The notes under the pieces: generated by a model
What the model saw: only the letters and a program-made list of their open reading frames with translations
Databases searched by the model: none
Told to the model about the DNA's origin: nothing
Source: an uncultured Eubacteriales bacterium
GTDB lineage: Bacteria > Bacillota > Clostridia > Oscillospirales > Oscillospiraceae
Assembly: GCA_900546075.1 (NCBI GenBank)
Contig: URBH01000029.1
Span: 1 to 28,156 of the forward strand
Reading direction: 5' to 3'
DNA: 28,156 bases
Program-made: the position numbers and the translations under genes
Shown here: in pieces, positions 1 to 6,370 of the stretch
Layout of the letters: each line of letters starts with the position of its first letter
How positions within the stretch are numbered: the stretch's first letter is position 1

Positions 1-7
1 TGGGTTT

Positions 8-14
8 CCTCCTT
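8..14 (-). promoter_or_regulatory. Ribosome binding site of a minus-strand gene that starts off the left edge
   Basis: Read on the minus strand this is AAGGAGG followed by seven bases to the window edge, the normal distance to a start codon. A minus-strand gene therefore probably begins at or just beyond base 1. Its product cannot be seen. The small ORF at 107-271 lies upstream in the same direction, so the two may share a transcript. Confidence 0.6.
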
Positions 15-24
15 AAATAGATTT

Positions 25-96
25 AGCCGCCTGCGGTGAAGCAGGCGGCTATGTACCGGAAACAGGAAACGCCTACTTGTAAACAAGCAGGCGGCT
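25..96. repeat. Hairpin and direct-repeat patch
   Basis: Bases 25-34 and 41-50 form a perfect 10-bp inverted repeat with a 6-base loop. A second hairpin pairs 71-79 with 84-92, with one G-T pair. The 12-mer AAGCAGGCGGCT is repeated directly at 39-50 and 85-96, so the two hairpins share an arm sequence. There is no T-run on either side, so this is not a typical intrinsic terminator. It lies between the small ORF at 107-271 and the start of the off-window gene, so it would be in the leader of that gene. Function unknown. Confidence 0.6.
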
Positions 97-106
97 GAGA
101 TATGTA

Positions 107-271
107 TTAGACTTTTTTCACGGGTGCGGAAATTACTTTCTGAATCAGCTCGTCCACACAGTCTGTAAAGCGTCCCTCTCTGATCAATCGGTTTCTCATA
201 TGGACAAGGCTTTGTAGAAGAACTCTGAAATCTGATTGGGACAAATAGAGATAGTATTTCTTCTGAAACAT
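107..271 (-). CDS. Small protein of unknown function (54 aa)
   Basis: The ORF encodes a 54-residue basic protein beginning MFQKKYYLYLSQSDF and ending in SAPVKKV. I chose the ATG at 271 because an AGAAGG-like ribosome binding site lies about seven bases upstream. An in-frame ATG at 295 (MRKKKVSAMF) is an alternative, and the frame stays open to 349. The composition (helical, many Lys/Arg/Leu, one Cys, no signal peptide) suggests a small cytoplasmic protein. It is reminiscent of small accessory ORFs carried by Firmicutes mobile elements, but I cannot name a family and this is only an impression. It lies beside a truncated gene (298-468) and a repeat patch, which fits an integration or deletion scar. 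Confidence 0.5.
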   Translation of the reverse strand: MFQKKYYLYLSQSDFRVLLQSLVHMRNRLIREGRFTDCVDELIQKVISAPVKKV

Positions 272-297
272 TGCGCTTACCTTCTTTTTCCTCATAA

Positions 298-468
298 TTT
301 CATAAGAATACTTGGGTATTGACGGTAAGACGCCGTAACCCAGTAACATGTGTTGGCGGCTCTTTTACGGTACTTCATGTTGCCTGTATTGGTGAGGCAG
401 TGCAGCTGCTTCGGGAAAAGCTGGATCAGAAGAATGTATACTTTATGAATCCGGCACTGGACATGTAA
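298..468 (+). pseudogene. 3' remnant of a truncated plus-strand gene
   Basis: This frame is open from just after a TAA at 295-297 to a TAA at 466-468. From about base 343 the translation looks like real protein: VTCVGGSFTVLHVACIGEAV, then LLREKLDQKNVYFMNPALDM. There is no plausible start codon with a ribosome binding site, and a good intrinsic terminator follows at 475-498, so this appears to be the surviving C-terminus of a gene whose 5' part has been lost. The break probably lies between 298 and 343. I do not recognise the family. A chance open frame is possible, but the terminator directly after the stop argues against it. Confidence 0.45.
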
Positions 469-474
469 ATACTT

Positions 475-501
475 GGGGAGCGGCGCTTGCCGTTCCCCTT
501 T
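475..501 (+). terminator. Intrinsic terminator after the truncated gene
   Basis: A 10-bp stem (475-484 with 489-498, one G-T pair, 4-base loop GCTT) is followed by TTT. It begins six bases after the stop of the remnant at 298-468, which supports that remnant as the end of a once-intact gene. The stem overlaps the promoter candidate of the next gene. Confidence 0.6.
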
Positions 502-515
502 CTGCATTGTATGAT
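487..515 (+). promoter_or_regulatory. Promoter candidate for trxB
   Basis: TTGCCG at 487-492 and TATGAT at 510-515 are separated by exactly 17 bases and lie 66 bases upstream of the chosen start codon. The -10 matches consensus at 5 of 6 positions and the -35 at 4 of 6. The -35 lies inside the upstream terminator stem. Confidence 0.5.
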
Positions 516-581
516 TTTGGCCGGATAGCGCACACTGACACTATGGAAGCTCTGAATATCTACGAAAGAGGGAAATTTCCC

Positions 582-1538
582 ATGAGGAATGAAAAGCTTT
601 ACGATGTCATCGTTATCGGCGGCGGCCCGGCGGGGTTGACGGCGGCGCTGTACCTTGCCCGAGCGGGCTGTCGGACGCTTGTGCTGGAAAAACGCGGATA
701 CGGCGGGCAGATCGCCATTACCAATGAGGTGGTAAACTACCCCGGCGTGCCGAAGACCAGCGGAATGGAGCTTACCGAGACCATGCGCCGTCAGGCAGAG
801 TCTTTCGGCGCGGAATTTCTGATCGCGGAAGCACAGGAGCTGTCCCTTTTCGATGCCGAGAAAACCGTGAAAACCTCTGCGGGGGATTTTCGCTGTCTGG
901 GCGTACTTCTTGCTACCGGTGCGCAGCCGAAAAAGGCGGGCTTCCGGGGTGAGGAGGAATTCAGAGGCCGCGGCGTTTCCTACTGCGCCACCTGCGACGG
1001 CGCGTTTTTCCGGAATAAGGACGTTTTTGTCATCGGCGGCGGATTTACGGCGGCGGAGGAAAGCGTTTTTCTTACGAAATTTGCCCGGCATGTGACCATT
1101 CTGATACGAAAAAATGACTTTGCCTGCCCCGCCTCTGTGGCAGACAAGGCCAGAAACCACGAGAAGATCACCGTCCTTTTCAACACCGTCGTGCGGGAGG
1201 TCTCCGGCGATGACGGCCTGCGGCGTATCCAATACCAGAATACCGTCACCGGAGAGATCACCGAATACCAGAGTCCGGATGGCGAAACCATCGGCGTGTT
1301 TGTCTTTGCCGGGTATGCCCCGGACACGGCACTGGTTTCCGACATTGTCGAACGGGACGAGCGGGGGTATATCCGCACCGATGAAAATCAGAAAACCTCC
1401 GTTGAGGGGCTTTACGCGGCGGGAGACATCTGCGTCAAGCCCCTGCGGCAGGTCATAACTGCCGCGTCAGACGGCGCGGTTGCGGCGGCCGCACTGGAAA
1501 AGAATTGCGGGGCGCTGCGGGGGGAAGCTTGTCTTTGA
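582..1538 (+). CDS. trxB: Thioredoxin reductase (NADPH, FAD)
   Basis: This 318-residue protein is a full-length low-molecular-weight thioredoxin reductase, a cytoplasmic flavoenzyme that passes electrons from NADPH to thioredoxin. Visible features are the N-terminal FAD-binding loop GGGPAG (about residues 13-18), the redox-active CATC at 135-138, a second dinucleotide-binding motif GGGFTAAEE just after it, and the C-terminal FAD motif AAGDICVKPLRQ followed by ASDGAVAA. I chose the ATG at 582 because an AGAGGG ribosome binding site precedes it and the usual family N-terminus (YDVIVIGGGPAG) starts six residues in. The open frame extends upstream to 507 without family similarity. No thioredoxin gene is adjacent. 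A related reductase with another substrate cannot be excluded, but CATC plus the GD..K.LRQ motif is typical of TrxB. Confidence 0.9.
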   Translation: MRNEKLYDVIVIGGGPAGLTAALYLARAGCRTLVLEKRGYGGQIAITNEVVNYPGVPKTSGMELTETMRRQAESFGAEFLIAEAQELSLFDAEKTVKTSAGDFRCLGVLLATGAQPKKAGFRGEEEFRGRGVSYCATCDGAFFRNKDVFVIGGGFTAAEESVFLTKFARHVTILIRKNDFACPASVADKARNHEKITVLFNTVVREVSGDDGLRRIQYQNTVTGEITEYQSPDGETIGVFVFAGYAPDTALVSDIVERDERGYIRTDENQKTSVEGLYAAGDICVKPLRQVITAASDGAVAAAALEKNCGALRGEACL

Positions 1539-1593
1539 ATTTCAGCTGTGGTACAATATTCCAAAAGGCGGCGGAAAAATTTTTGATAAATTT

Positions 1594-1620
1594 GCAACCA
1601 AACGCAAATTTCTGCGTATA
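1594..1620 (+). promoter_or_regulatory. ECF-type promoter candidate, first sigma/sensor pair
   Basis: GCAACC (1594-1599) and CGTATA (1615-1620) are 15 bases apart, resembling the AAC-type -35 and CGT-type -10 of ECF sigma factor promoters. The element lies 36 bases upstream of the sigma factor start. A similar arrangement (GCAAGA, 15 bases, CGTGAT) precedes the second pair at 3107-3133, which suggests autoregulation. Confidence 0.5.
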
Positions 1621-1655
1621 GAAAGGTGAAACGCTCAGAAAAAGGAGGGCTGCAA

Positions 1656-2213
1656 ATGAATGACGATCAGATCATTCAGCTATATTTTGACCGCTCGGAG
1701 CAGGCGATCAAAGAAACGGACGCCAAGTACGGTGGCTACTGCTACAGCATTGCCTACAGCATTCTAACCAATCCGGAGGACGCGGAGGAAAGCGTCAGCG
1801 ATACCTACCTGTCCGCGTGGAACGCCATGCCGCCCCGGTGTCCTCCGGCGCTGGCGGCATTTCTGGGGAAAATCACCCGGAATCTTTCCATAGACCGATG
1901 GAGAAAGCACCGCGCCTTCAAGCGGGGCGAGGGGCAGATCGAGCTTGCACTGGAGGAACTGCGGGAATGCGTCAGCGGGACGGAAAGCGCCGAGGAAGCG
2001 GCCATCCGGAAGGAAATTCTGGCAAGCCTGAACCGTTTCCTCGGCACGCTGAAGGAGGCGGAGCGGAGCGTGTTCCTCTGCCGCTACTGGTATCTGGATT
2101 CCACTGAGGAAATCGCGGAAAAGTCCGGCTTTACGGTCAGCAAGGTCAAATCCATGCTGTTTCGTATCCGCAAGCGACTGTATGCGCAGCTGACGGAGGA
2201 GGGACTGGTATGA
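1656..2213 (+). CDS. ECF-like RNA polymerase sigma factor (first copy)
   Basis: This 185-residue protein has the two-domain layout of a short sigma-70 family factor. Region 2 spans roughly residues 15-85 and includes the stretches TNPEDAEESVSDTYLSAWNA and FLGKITRNLSIDRWRKHRAF. Region 4 spans roughly 125-180, with helix-turn-helix segments STEEIAEKSGFTVSKVKSML. It should direct RNA polymerase to a small regulon in response to a membrane or envelope signal. The ATG at 1656 follows a strong AAAGGAGGG site, and the upstream in-frame GTG at 1626 has none. The stop overlaps the next start by 4 bases (ATGA), so it is translationally coupled to its likely partner membrane protein. It is clearly a paralogue of the sigma factor at 3178-3732, almost the same length and highly similar along the whole chain. 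The target genes are unknown. Confidence 0.88.
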   Translation: MNDDQIIQLYFDRSEQAIKETDAKYGGYCYSIAYSILTNPEDAEESVSDTYLSAWNAMPPRCPPALAAFLGKITRNLSIDRWRKHRAFKRGEGQIELALEELRECVSGTESAEEAAIRKEILASLNRFLGTLKEAERSVFLCRYWYLDSTEEIAEKSGFTVSKVKSMLFRIRKRLYAQLTEEGLV

Positions 2214-3055
2214 CGGATATGGAACTGTTGGACATTCTGGGCGGCGTGAAGGGAAAATACATATTGGAAGCTCAGAAAATTCGCGAAGGCCGCAAAAAAG
2301 CGCCCCGCTTCCGCTATGTGCGGCAGCTGGCGGCGGTGATCGCCCTGATTCTGATATTGGCGATTTTCCTGAACACCGCACCCGGCGCAGCGGCCGTTGA
2401 ATACGTGAAGGAAAAGGTCGCCAGCCTGATCGAAACCCTTTTCCCGCCGAAAAAGATGTCCATGGATATTGAGGGGTTACCGTATGAGGGCGATTACGCG
2501 GCAGACGGCGTGGAGCCGCAGGCCACCGCCGAAACGCCCCAGCCGGGATTTGCGATTTACTATGATGTTGACAACTACACAATGGTGAAGGATGGCGACG
2601 TCACCTACATTCGCCCGTATCAGAAGCCAATGACCCGGGAAGAGGTGCTGGAAGCCTACGGAGATTACCTTTCCCAGTTGCCTGACGAAGAGCGGGAACG
2701 GCAGATCGACGCCCTTATGAATCCCCAGCCGGATACCTCTTTGCCCACCTGCGAAATCGAGATCGTTCATCTGGATATGCCCTATAAAGATGCCGCTTCT
2801 CAGGAACGCGCAGAGCTGGAAACGCGGTGGGAAATTCAGGAGCACACGGAAACCAACCGAATCACGTTCTCCATGTACAGCGGCAGCGAATGGAATTCTC
2901 CTTTAGAAGTGCGGGACTATGTATCCGATGAACAGAGCGGCTGCTTCCGCATTATCCGCCGATTCTTCATGGAAGCGGCGGAGGGGCATGGCGTGCGATT
3001 CGCGGCCATGGTGGATACATTCGCCGTAATTCAGCCTCCCAAAAACGGCGAATGA
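2210..3055 (+). CDS. Single-pass membrane protein, putative anti-sigma/sensor partner (first copy)
   Basis: The 281-residue product has a cytoplasmic N-terminus of about 39 residues, one membrane helix at about 40-54 (LAAVIALILILAIFL) and a long extracytoplasmic part without a domain I recognise. It overlaps the sigma factor gene by 4 bases, the usual arrangement for a sigma factor and its membrane anti-sigma regulator. The N-terminal segment ELLDILGGVKGKYILEAQKI matches the start of the second sensor (EILDMIGDAKGTYLWETQKY), so this short cytoplasmic motif is the best candidate for the sigma-contacting part. The outer domain is rich in Glu, Asp, Pro and Tyr, which fits a ligand- or stress-sensing role, but no signal can be named. 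It has no zinc-binding anti-sigma motif and no protease motif. The anti-sigma role is inferred from context. Confidence 0.65.
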   Translation: MTDMELLDILGGVKGKYILEAQKIREGRKKAPRFRYVRQLAAVIALILILAIFLNTAPGAAAVEYVKEKVASLIETLFPPKKMSMDIEGLPYEGDYAADGVEPQATAETPQPGFAIYYDVDNYTMVKDGDVTYIRPYQKPMTREEVLEAYGDYLSQLPDEERERQIDALMNPQPDTSLPTCEIEIVHLDMPYKDAASQERAELETRWEIQEHTETNRITFSMYSGSEWNSPLEVRDYVSDEQSGCFRIIRRFFMEAAEGHGVRFAAMVDTFAVIQPPKNGE

Positions 3056-3106
3056 AAACCAGCGGAAATGCTCCTTACACTTTTTCAAAAAATTTCCTCC
3101 CGGCGC

Positions 3107-3133
3107 GCAAGATTTTCCCTCTTTTTCCGTGAT
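3107..3133 (+). promoter_or_regulatory. ECF-type promoter candidate, second sigma/sensor pair
   Basis: GCAAGA (3107-3112) and CGTGAT (3128-3133) are separated by 15 bases, the same spacing as the element before the first pair. The bases just after the -10 are also alike (GAAAGGTGAA after the first, GATAAGTGAAG here). This suggests that one or both sigma factors recognise both sites. Confidence 0.4.
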
Positions 3134-3177
3134 GATAAGTGAAGGGCGCTTCAAACAGACACAAGGAGGTGCTTGCT

Positions 3178-3732
3178 TTGGACGATCAGAACATCATCGC
3201 GCTGTATTGGGCGCGGTCGGAAACCGCCATTTCCGAAACCGCGCAGAAATACGGCGGCTACTGCTTTTCGATTGCCAAAAACATCCTGACAAACCACGAA
3301 GACGCCGAGGAAAGCGTGAATGACACCTACCTCACGGCATGGAACGCCATGCCGCCCCGCCGTCCTTCCATTCTCGCAACCTTTCTCGGCAAGATCACCC
3401 GCCGTCTCGCCATCGACCGCTGGCGCTACCGGAACGCTTACAAGCGAGGCGGCGGAGAGGTGACGCTGGCATTGGACGAGCTGGAGGACTGCGCTTCTCA
3501 GGACAGTCTGGAAAAGGCCATGGATCGCAAGGAGCTTGCCGTGGCCTTCAACAGCTTTCTGGAATCCCTGCCGGAAACGGAACGGCTGGTGTTCCTGAGC
3601 CGGTACTGGTACTTAGACCCCATCGCGGACATCGCCGAGCATTTCGGCTTCTCCGTCAGCAAGGTCACCTCCATGCTCCGCCGCACCAGAGTCAAACTCA
3701 GACAGGTGCTGGAAAAGGAGGAATTGCTGTGA
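3178..3732 (+). CDS. ECF-like RNA polymerase sigma factor (second copy)
   Basis: This 184-residue sigma-70 family protein is a paralogue of the one at 1656-2213. Region 2 (about residues 15-85) contains LTNHEDAEESVNDTYLTAWN and FLGKITRRLAIDRWRYRNAY, and region 4 (about 125-180) contains ADIAEHFGFSVSKVTSMLRR. I chose the TTG at 3178 because AAGGAGGTG lies just upstream and the protein then aligns from residue 1 with its paralogue (DDQNIIALYWARSE against NDDQIIQLYFDRSE). An ATG at 3139 is in frame but has no ribosome binding site. The stop overlaps the next gene by 4 bases (GTGA). The wing and linker between the two regions differ most from the first copy, as expected if promoter or partner specificity has diverged. 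Confidence 0.85.
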   Translation: MDDQNIIALYWARSETAISETAQKYGGYCFSIAKNILTNHEDAEESVNDTYLTAWNAMPPRRPSILATFLGKITRRLAIDRWRYRNAYKRGGGEVTLALDELEDCASQDSLEKAMDRKELAVAFNSFLESLPETERLVFLSRYWYLDPIADIAEHFGFSVSKVTSMLRRTRVKLRQVLEKEELL

Positions 3733-5792
3733 ACGCCAATGAAATACTGGATATGATCGGCGACGCCAAGGGTACATACCTCTGGGAAACCCAGAAATAC
3801 AGAGACGGCACGGCGGGCGCAAAGCCCCTTCCCCGGCGCAGGCTCTGGCTGGTGGCCGCCGTGATCGGGCTGATGCTGCTGCTTGTGGGCTGCACGGTGG
3901 CGTATGTGCTGCGGCTTCAGGACTTGAAGGTGGCCGAGTACCGCCCCACCACGCCCACCGTCTACGACGAAAACGGGGACGTCATTTCCCTGCCGACGCT
4001 CCCCCAACGAACCCAGATCACGCTGCAGGGCGCCAATCAGGAGGCGCTGGCGGAATGGAACAGCTTTTGCCGGGACTATGACCCGGATGGCGCCATTGTG
4101 ACGGCCAACGACAACAATGAGCTGGGAATCCCCAACCCATATTATATCCCTTATGGATGCTACAGCTGGGATATGGTGAACAAGCTGGACGAGATCGTTC
4201 AAAAATACGATCTGAAGCTGCTGTCACCGGACGTTGGCTGCCAGTACTATGAATCCAGCGTGCTGTTTTCCTCGCTGGGCATTGACGGCGTGTTCCATGG
4301 GGATGTGGAATATTTGAGCGGTTATTTCTACTCGGAGGGAACGTTCAAGATCGAGCTGCTGTTCCGGCCGGATACCGACCAGTGGCCATATGAAGATAAC
4401 CTTGCGTCATACTATTATTCCGTGAAGGAATACTTTGACCCTGTGTACTACGAGGTTGCCGACCTGGAAAACTGCACCCAGTGGAACTACACCCGCAGCG
4501 ACGGCAGGACGGTGCTGCTTGTGATGAATGACGAGCAGGCGCGGATCATTACCGACCTTCAGGACGCTCTTGTCACCGTGTCATTTGCTTCGTCAAAATG
4601 GGACGGCGGAAACAAGGTGCAGATGACGCAGAGTGCGCTGGAACAGATCTCGGAACAGTTTGACTTTTCCATCCAGCCCCACCCGGCGGACATGACCAAG
4701 GTGGATGCGCTTATGGAGGCAGCCCGGGCGGCCTACGAGGCGGAGCGCGCGGCAGCCGCCGAAAATCTGTACACCAAGGGCTATGAGCAGTACATCCAGC
4801 AAAAGCTGGAGAAAGCCGCGGCACACAGCACCCGCATGCGGGACGGCCTGTTTTACTCCCTGTATGATCTGAACGGGGACGGCGTAATGGAGCTTTTACC
4901 CGGCGGAAAGGTGTCACTTTGGGGGATTTTGTCCATGCGGGACGGCAATTCTTATCAATACGCGGATTTCGGAAACCTCGCCGGACTGCTGCGCTTTACG
5001 GTTTGTGAAGACCATGTTCTGGAACTGAAGGACGATGATATCCTGAAAATGAGGGTTTATGATTATGAAGTACGGTATTATTTCCGGGCGGAAGCCGAAG
5101 GGCTGACATTTCTGGAGGGGCTGGAACGAGAGAAAGGTATCTGGTATTCCCTGCCCGTTCTCCCTGCGGCAGACCCGAGAGCAAAGGAGCGGACGGAGAT
5201 CACAGAGCAGCAGGCGCAGGCGATCATCGCGTCCTATGTTCCGCTGGAAACCCAGCCCGAGCGGCAGCAGATGAAGCGCTATGGCGAGCCGGTGAAGCCT
5301 ATCCCCTGGACAGACCCCTACGCCATATACATTGCCGAGGCGCTGGAATGGCTTGAGGATGCGGGGAAATTAACCTACACGCTGATGGACTTGAACGGCG
5401 ACGGAATACAGGAGCTGATCGCCAGGGATACATGGACGACACAGGCAGGAAGCACAGAGCCGGTATACGTCCTTTCCGTGCATACCATCGTGGACGGAAA
5501 ACTGGTAATTGTTCAAGGGTCGCACGGTATGACCGATGTCTGCGAAGGCGGCATTCTGATGTATGGTGAAGAGGACGGGACACACTACGAATTTTACCGC
5601 ATGAAAGGTACAGAGCTGGAATTGATCGAAATGATTTATCAGGATCGTATTCAAAAATACTGGGTTCGCGTGGTCGGCGGTGAGAATCCCCAGTCGAGCA
5701 ACTGCTCCGAAGAAACCGCCCGGTCTTACATCGCCCAATATCACCCCATCGAACTGAACATGAAGCCGTTTTCCGAGTATCCCTTCAGCTGA
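3729..5792 (+). CDS. Large single-pass membrane sensor with DLNGDG repeats, putative anti-sigma partner (second copy)
   Basis: The product is 687 residues from a GTG start that overlaps the sigma factor stop by 4 bases, with GGAGG a few bases upstream. The open frame extends back to 3339, but that part is the sigma factor gene read out of frame. The cytoplasmic head (about residues 1-38) carries EILDMIGDAKGTYLWETQKY, shared with the first sensor. A membrane helix follows at about 39-61. The outside part is about 620 residues. Two DLNGDG elements, at residues 380-385 and 554-559, each followed by a hydrophobic EL(L/I) segment, resemble calcium-binding loops of FG-GAP/VCBS-type repeats, so the tail may be two beta-rich modules. 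An Ala/Glu-rich, probably helical stretch (about 330-365) precedes the first. Ligand unknown, anti-sigma role inferred from position. Confidence 0.65.
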   Translation: MNANEILDMIGDAKGTYLWETQKYRDGTAGAKPLPRRRLWLVAAVIGLMLLLVGCTVAYVLRLQDLKVAEYRPTTPTVYDENGDVISLPTLPQRTQITLQGANQEALAEWNSFCRDYDPDGAIVTANDNNELGIPNPYYIPYGCYSWDMVNKLDEIVQKYDLKLLSPDVGCQYYESSVLFSSLGIDGVFHGDVEYLSGYFYSEGTFKIELLFRPDTDQWPYEDNLASYYYSVKEYFDPVYYEVADLENCTQWNYTRSDGRTVLLVMNDEQARIITDLQDALVTVSFASSKWDGGNKVQMTQSALEQISEQFDFSIQPHPADMTKVDALMEAARAAYEAERAAAAENLYTKGYEQYIQQKLEKAAAHSTRMRDGLFYSLYDLNGDGVMELLPGGKVSLWGILSMRDGNSYQYADFGNLAGLLRFTVCEDHVLELKDDDILKMRVYDYEVRYYFRAEAEGLTFLEGLEREKGIWYSLPVLPAADPRAKERTEITEQQAQAIIASYVPLETQPERQQMKRYGEPVKPIPWTDPYAIYIAEALEWLEDAGKLTYTLMDLNGDGIQELIARDTWTTQAGSTEPVYVLSVHTIVDGKLVIVQGSHGMTDVCEGGILMYGEEDGTHYEFYRMKGTELELIEMIYQDRIQKYWVRVVGGENPQSSNCSEETARSYIAQYHPIELNMKPFSEYPFS

Positions 5793-5795
5793 GAA

Positions 5796-5832
5796 AATCC
5801 CCTCTGCCCGTTTATTGGGGGCAGAGGGGATT
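5796..5832. terminator. Bidirectional terminator between convergent genes
   Basis: A perfect 14-bp inverted repeat (5796-5809 with 5819-5832) lies between the stop of the sensor gene at 5792 and the stop of the convergent small gene at 5835. The minus strand has a TTTT run after the stem. The plus strand has only a weak T-rich tail, so termination is probably stronger for the minus-strand gene. Confidence 0.75.
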
Positions 5833-5834
5833 CG

Positions 5835-6212
5835 TTAATTTGCAAGAGCCGCTTGCTGACTGCGGTAAAAGAATGTTTCTCCGGAGCCGTCTTTAGACCC
5901 GCACAGGCGGTCGCCGTCACTGCCATGGATGATGTACAGCTGTCGGGGATTTTCCAGCCCGGCTACCCCCAGAGAGAAAACCGTCACGGAATCCCGGTCA
6001 AAGCAGTACGCGCCGCACATGGCATCAATGGTGCCGGTGAGCAGATTATGCTGCTCGCAGCTGACCAGCCCGTCCTGAAACCGGAACAGCTCCCCGGTTT
6101 CTGCGCAGTACCAGTCCCCTGCGAATTGCCCCGGATTCCATGCCGTGGCGCACAGGCCAAAAGCCAGAATCAGCAGCACCAAAACCACCCCAATGGGTAT
6201 CCATCGCTTCAT
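5835..6212 (-). CDS. Small exported or membrane-anchored protein of unknown function (125 aa)
   Basis: The product starts MKRWIPIGVVLVLLILAFGL, a positively charged tip and a hydrophobic segment that should act as a signal peptide or N-terminal membrane anchor, followed by about 100 residues outside the membrane. The sequence LAFGLC at the end of the hydrophobic stretch is not a convincing lipobox. The remainder (NPGQFAGDWYCAETGELFRF and a GAYCFDRDSVTVFSL stretch) has alternating hydrophobic residues and several cysteines, suggesting a small beta-rich domain, possibly with disulfides. The ATG at 6212 has a GGAGGG site eight bases upstream, and the frame extends further upstream without support. 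It has its own promoter candidate (6243-6271) and is separated from carB by a terminator. I do not recognise the family. Confidence 0.7.
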   Translation of the reverse strand: MKRWIPIGVVLVLLILAFGLCATAWNPGQFAGDWYCAETGELFRFQDGLVSCEQHNLLTGTIDAMCGAYCFDRDSVTVFSLGVAGLENPRQLYIIHGSDGDRLCGSKDGSGETFFYRSQQAALAN

Positions 6213-6242
6213 GCGTTCCCTCCGTCCTTCTCTTGTGCCGCT

Positions 6243-6271
6243 ATTATACCCTACCCCGCCGCCCGCCGCAA
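6243..6271 (-). promoter_or_regulatory. Promoter candidate for the 125-aa protein gene
   Basis: On the minus strand TTGCGG and a perfect TATAAT are separated by 17 bases. The -10 (plus coordinates 6243-6248) lies about 30 bases upstream of the start codon. It is placed after the carB terminator, so this gene is an independent unit. Confidence 0.6.
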
Positions 6272-6325
6272 TTTGGAAAAATGGACAAGAATTATGTAAA
6301 CTTTTGTGAAATATTTTCCTTGACA

Positions 6326-6357
6326 TAGAAAAGGAGCCGCCCTTGTCGAGCGGCTCC
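6326..6357 (-). terminator. Intrinsic terminator of the purC-carB operon
   Basis: On the minus strand an 8-bp perfect GC-rich stem (6350-6357 with 6333-6340, 9-base loop) is followed by TTTTCT. It begins 13 bases after the carB stop and is the only good terminator I see on this strand between carB and the purC promoter. Confidence 0.85.
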
Positions 6358-6370
6358 AAATGGGTAAGAA

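Noticed and set aside
25..96. CRISPR array or IS terminal repeat
   Set aside because: There is one inverted repeat and one pair of 12-base direct repeats without regular spacers, and no transposase or cas gene is in view.
426..1232. 268-codon minus-strand frame opposite trxB
   Set aside because: It is antisense to a clear thioredoxin reductase and has no ribosome binding site or recognisable domain.
3339..3728. N-terminal extension of the second sensor gene by 130 codons
   Set aside because: This part is the second sigma factor gene read in another frame. The GTG at 3729 with GGAGG upstream and a 4-base overlap is the credible start, and the protein then matches the head of the first sensor.
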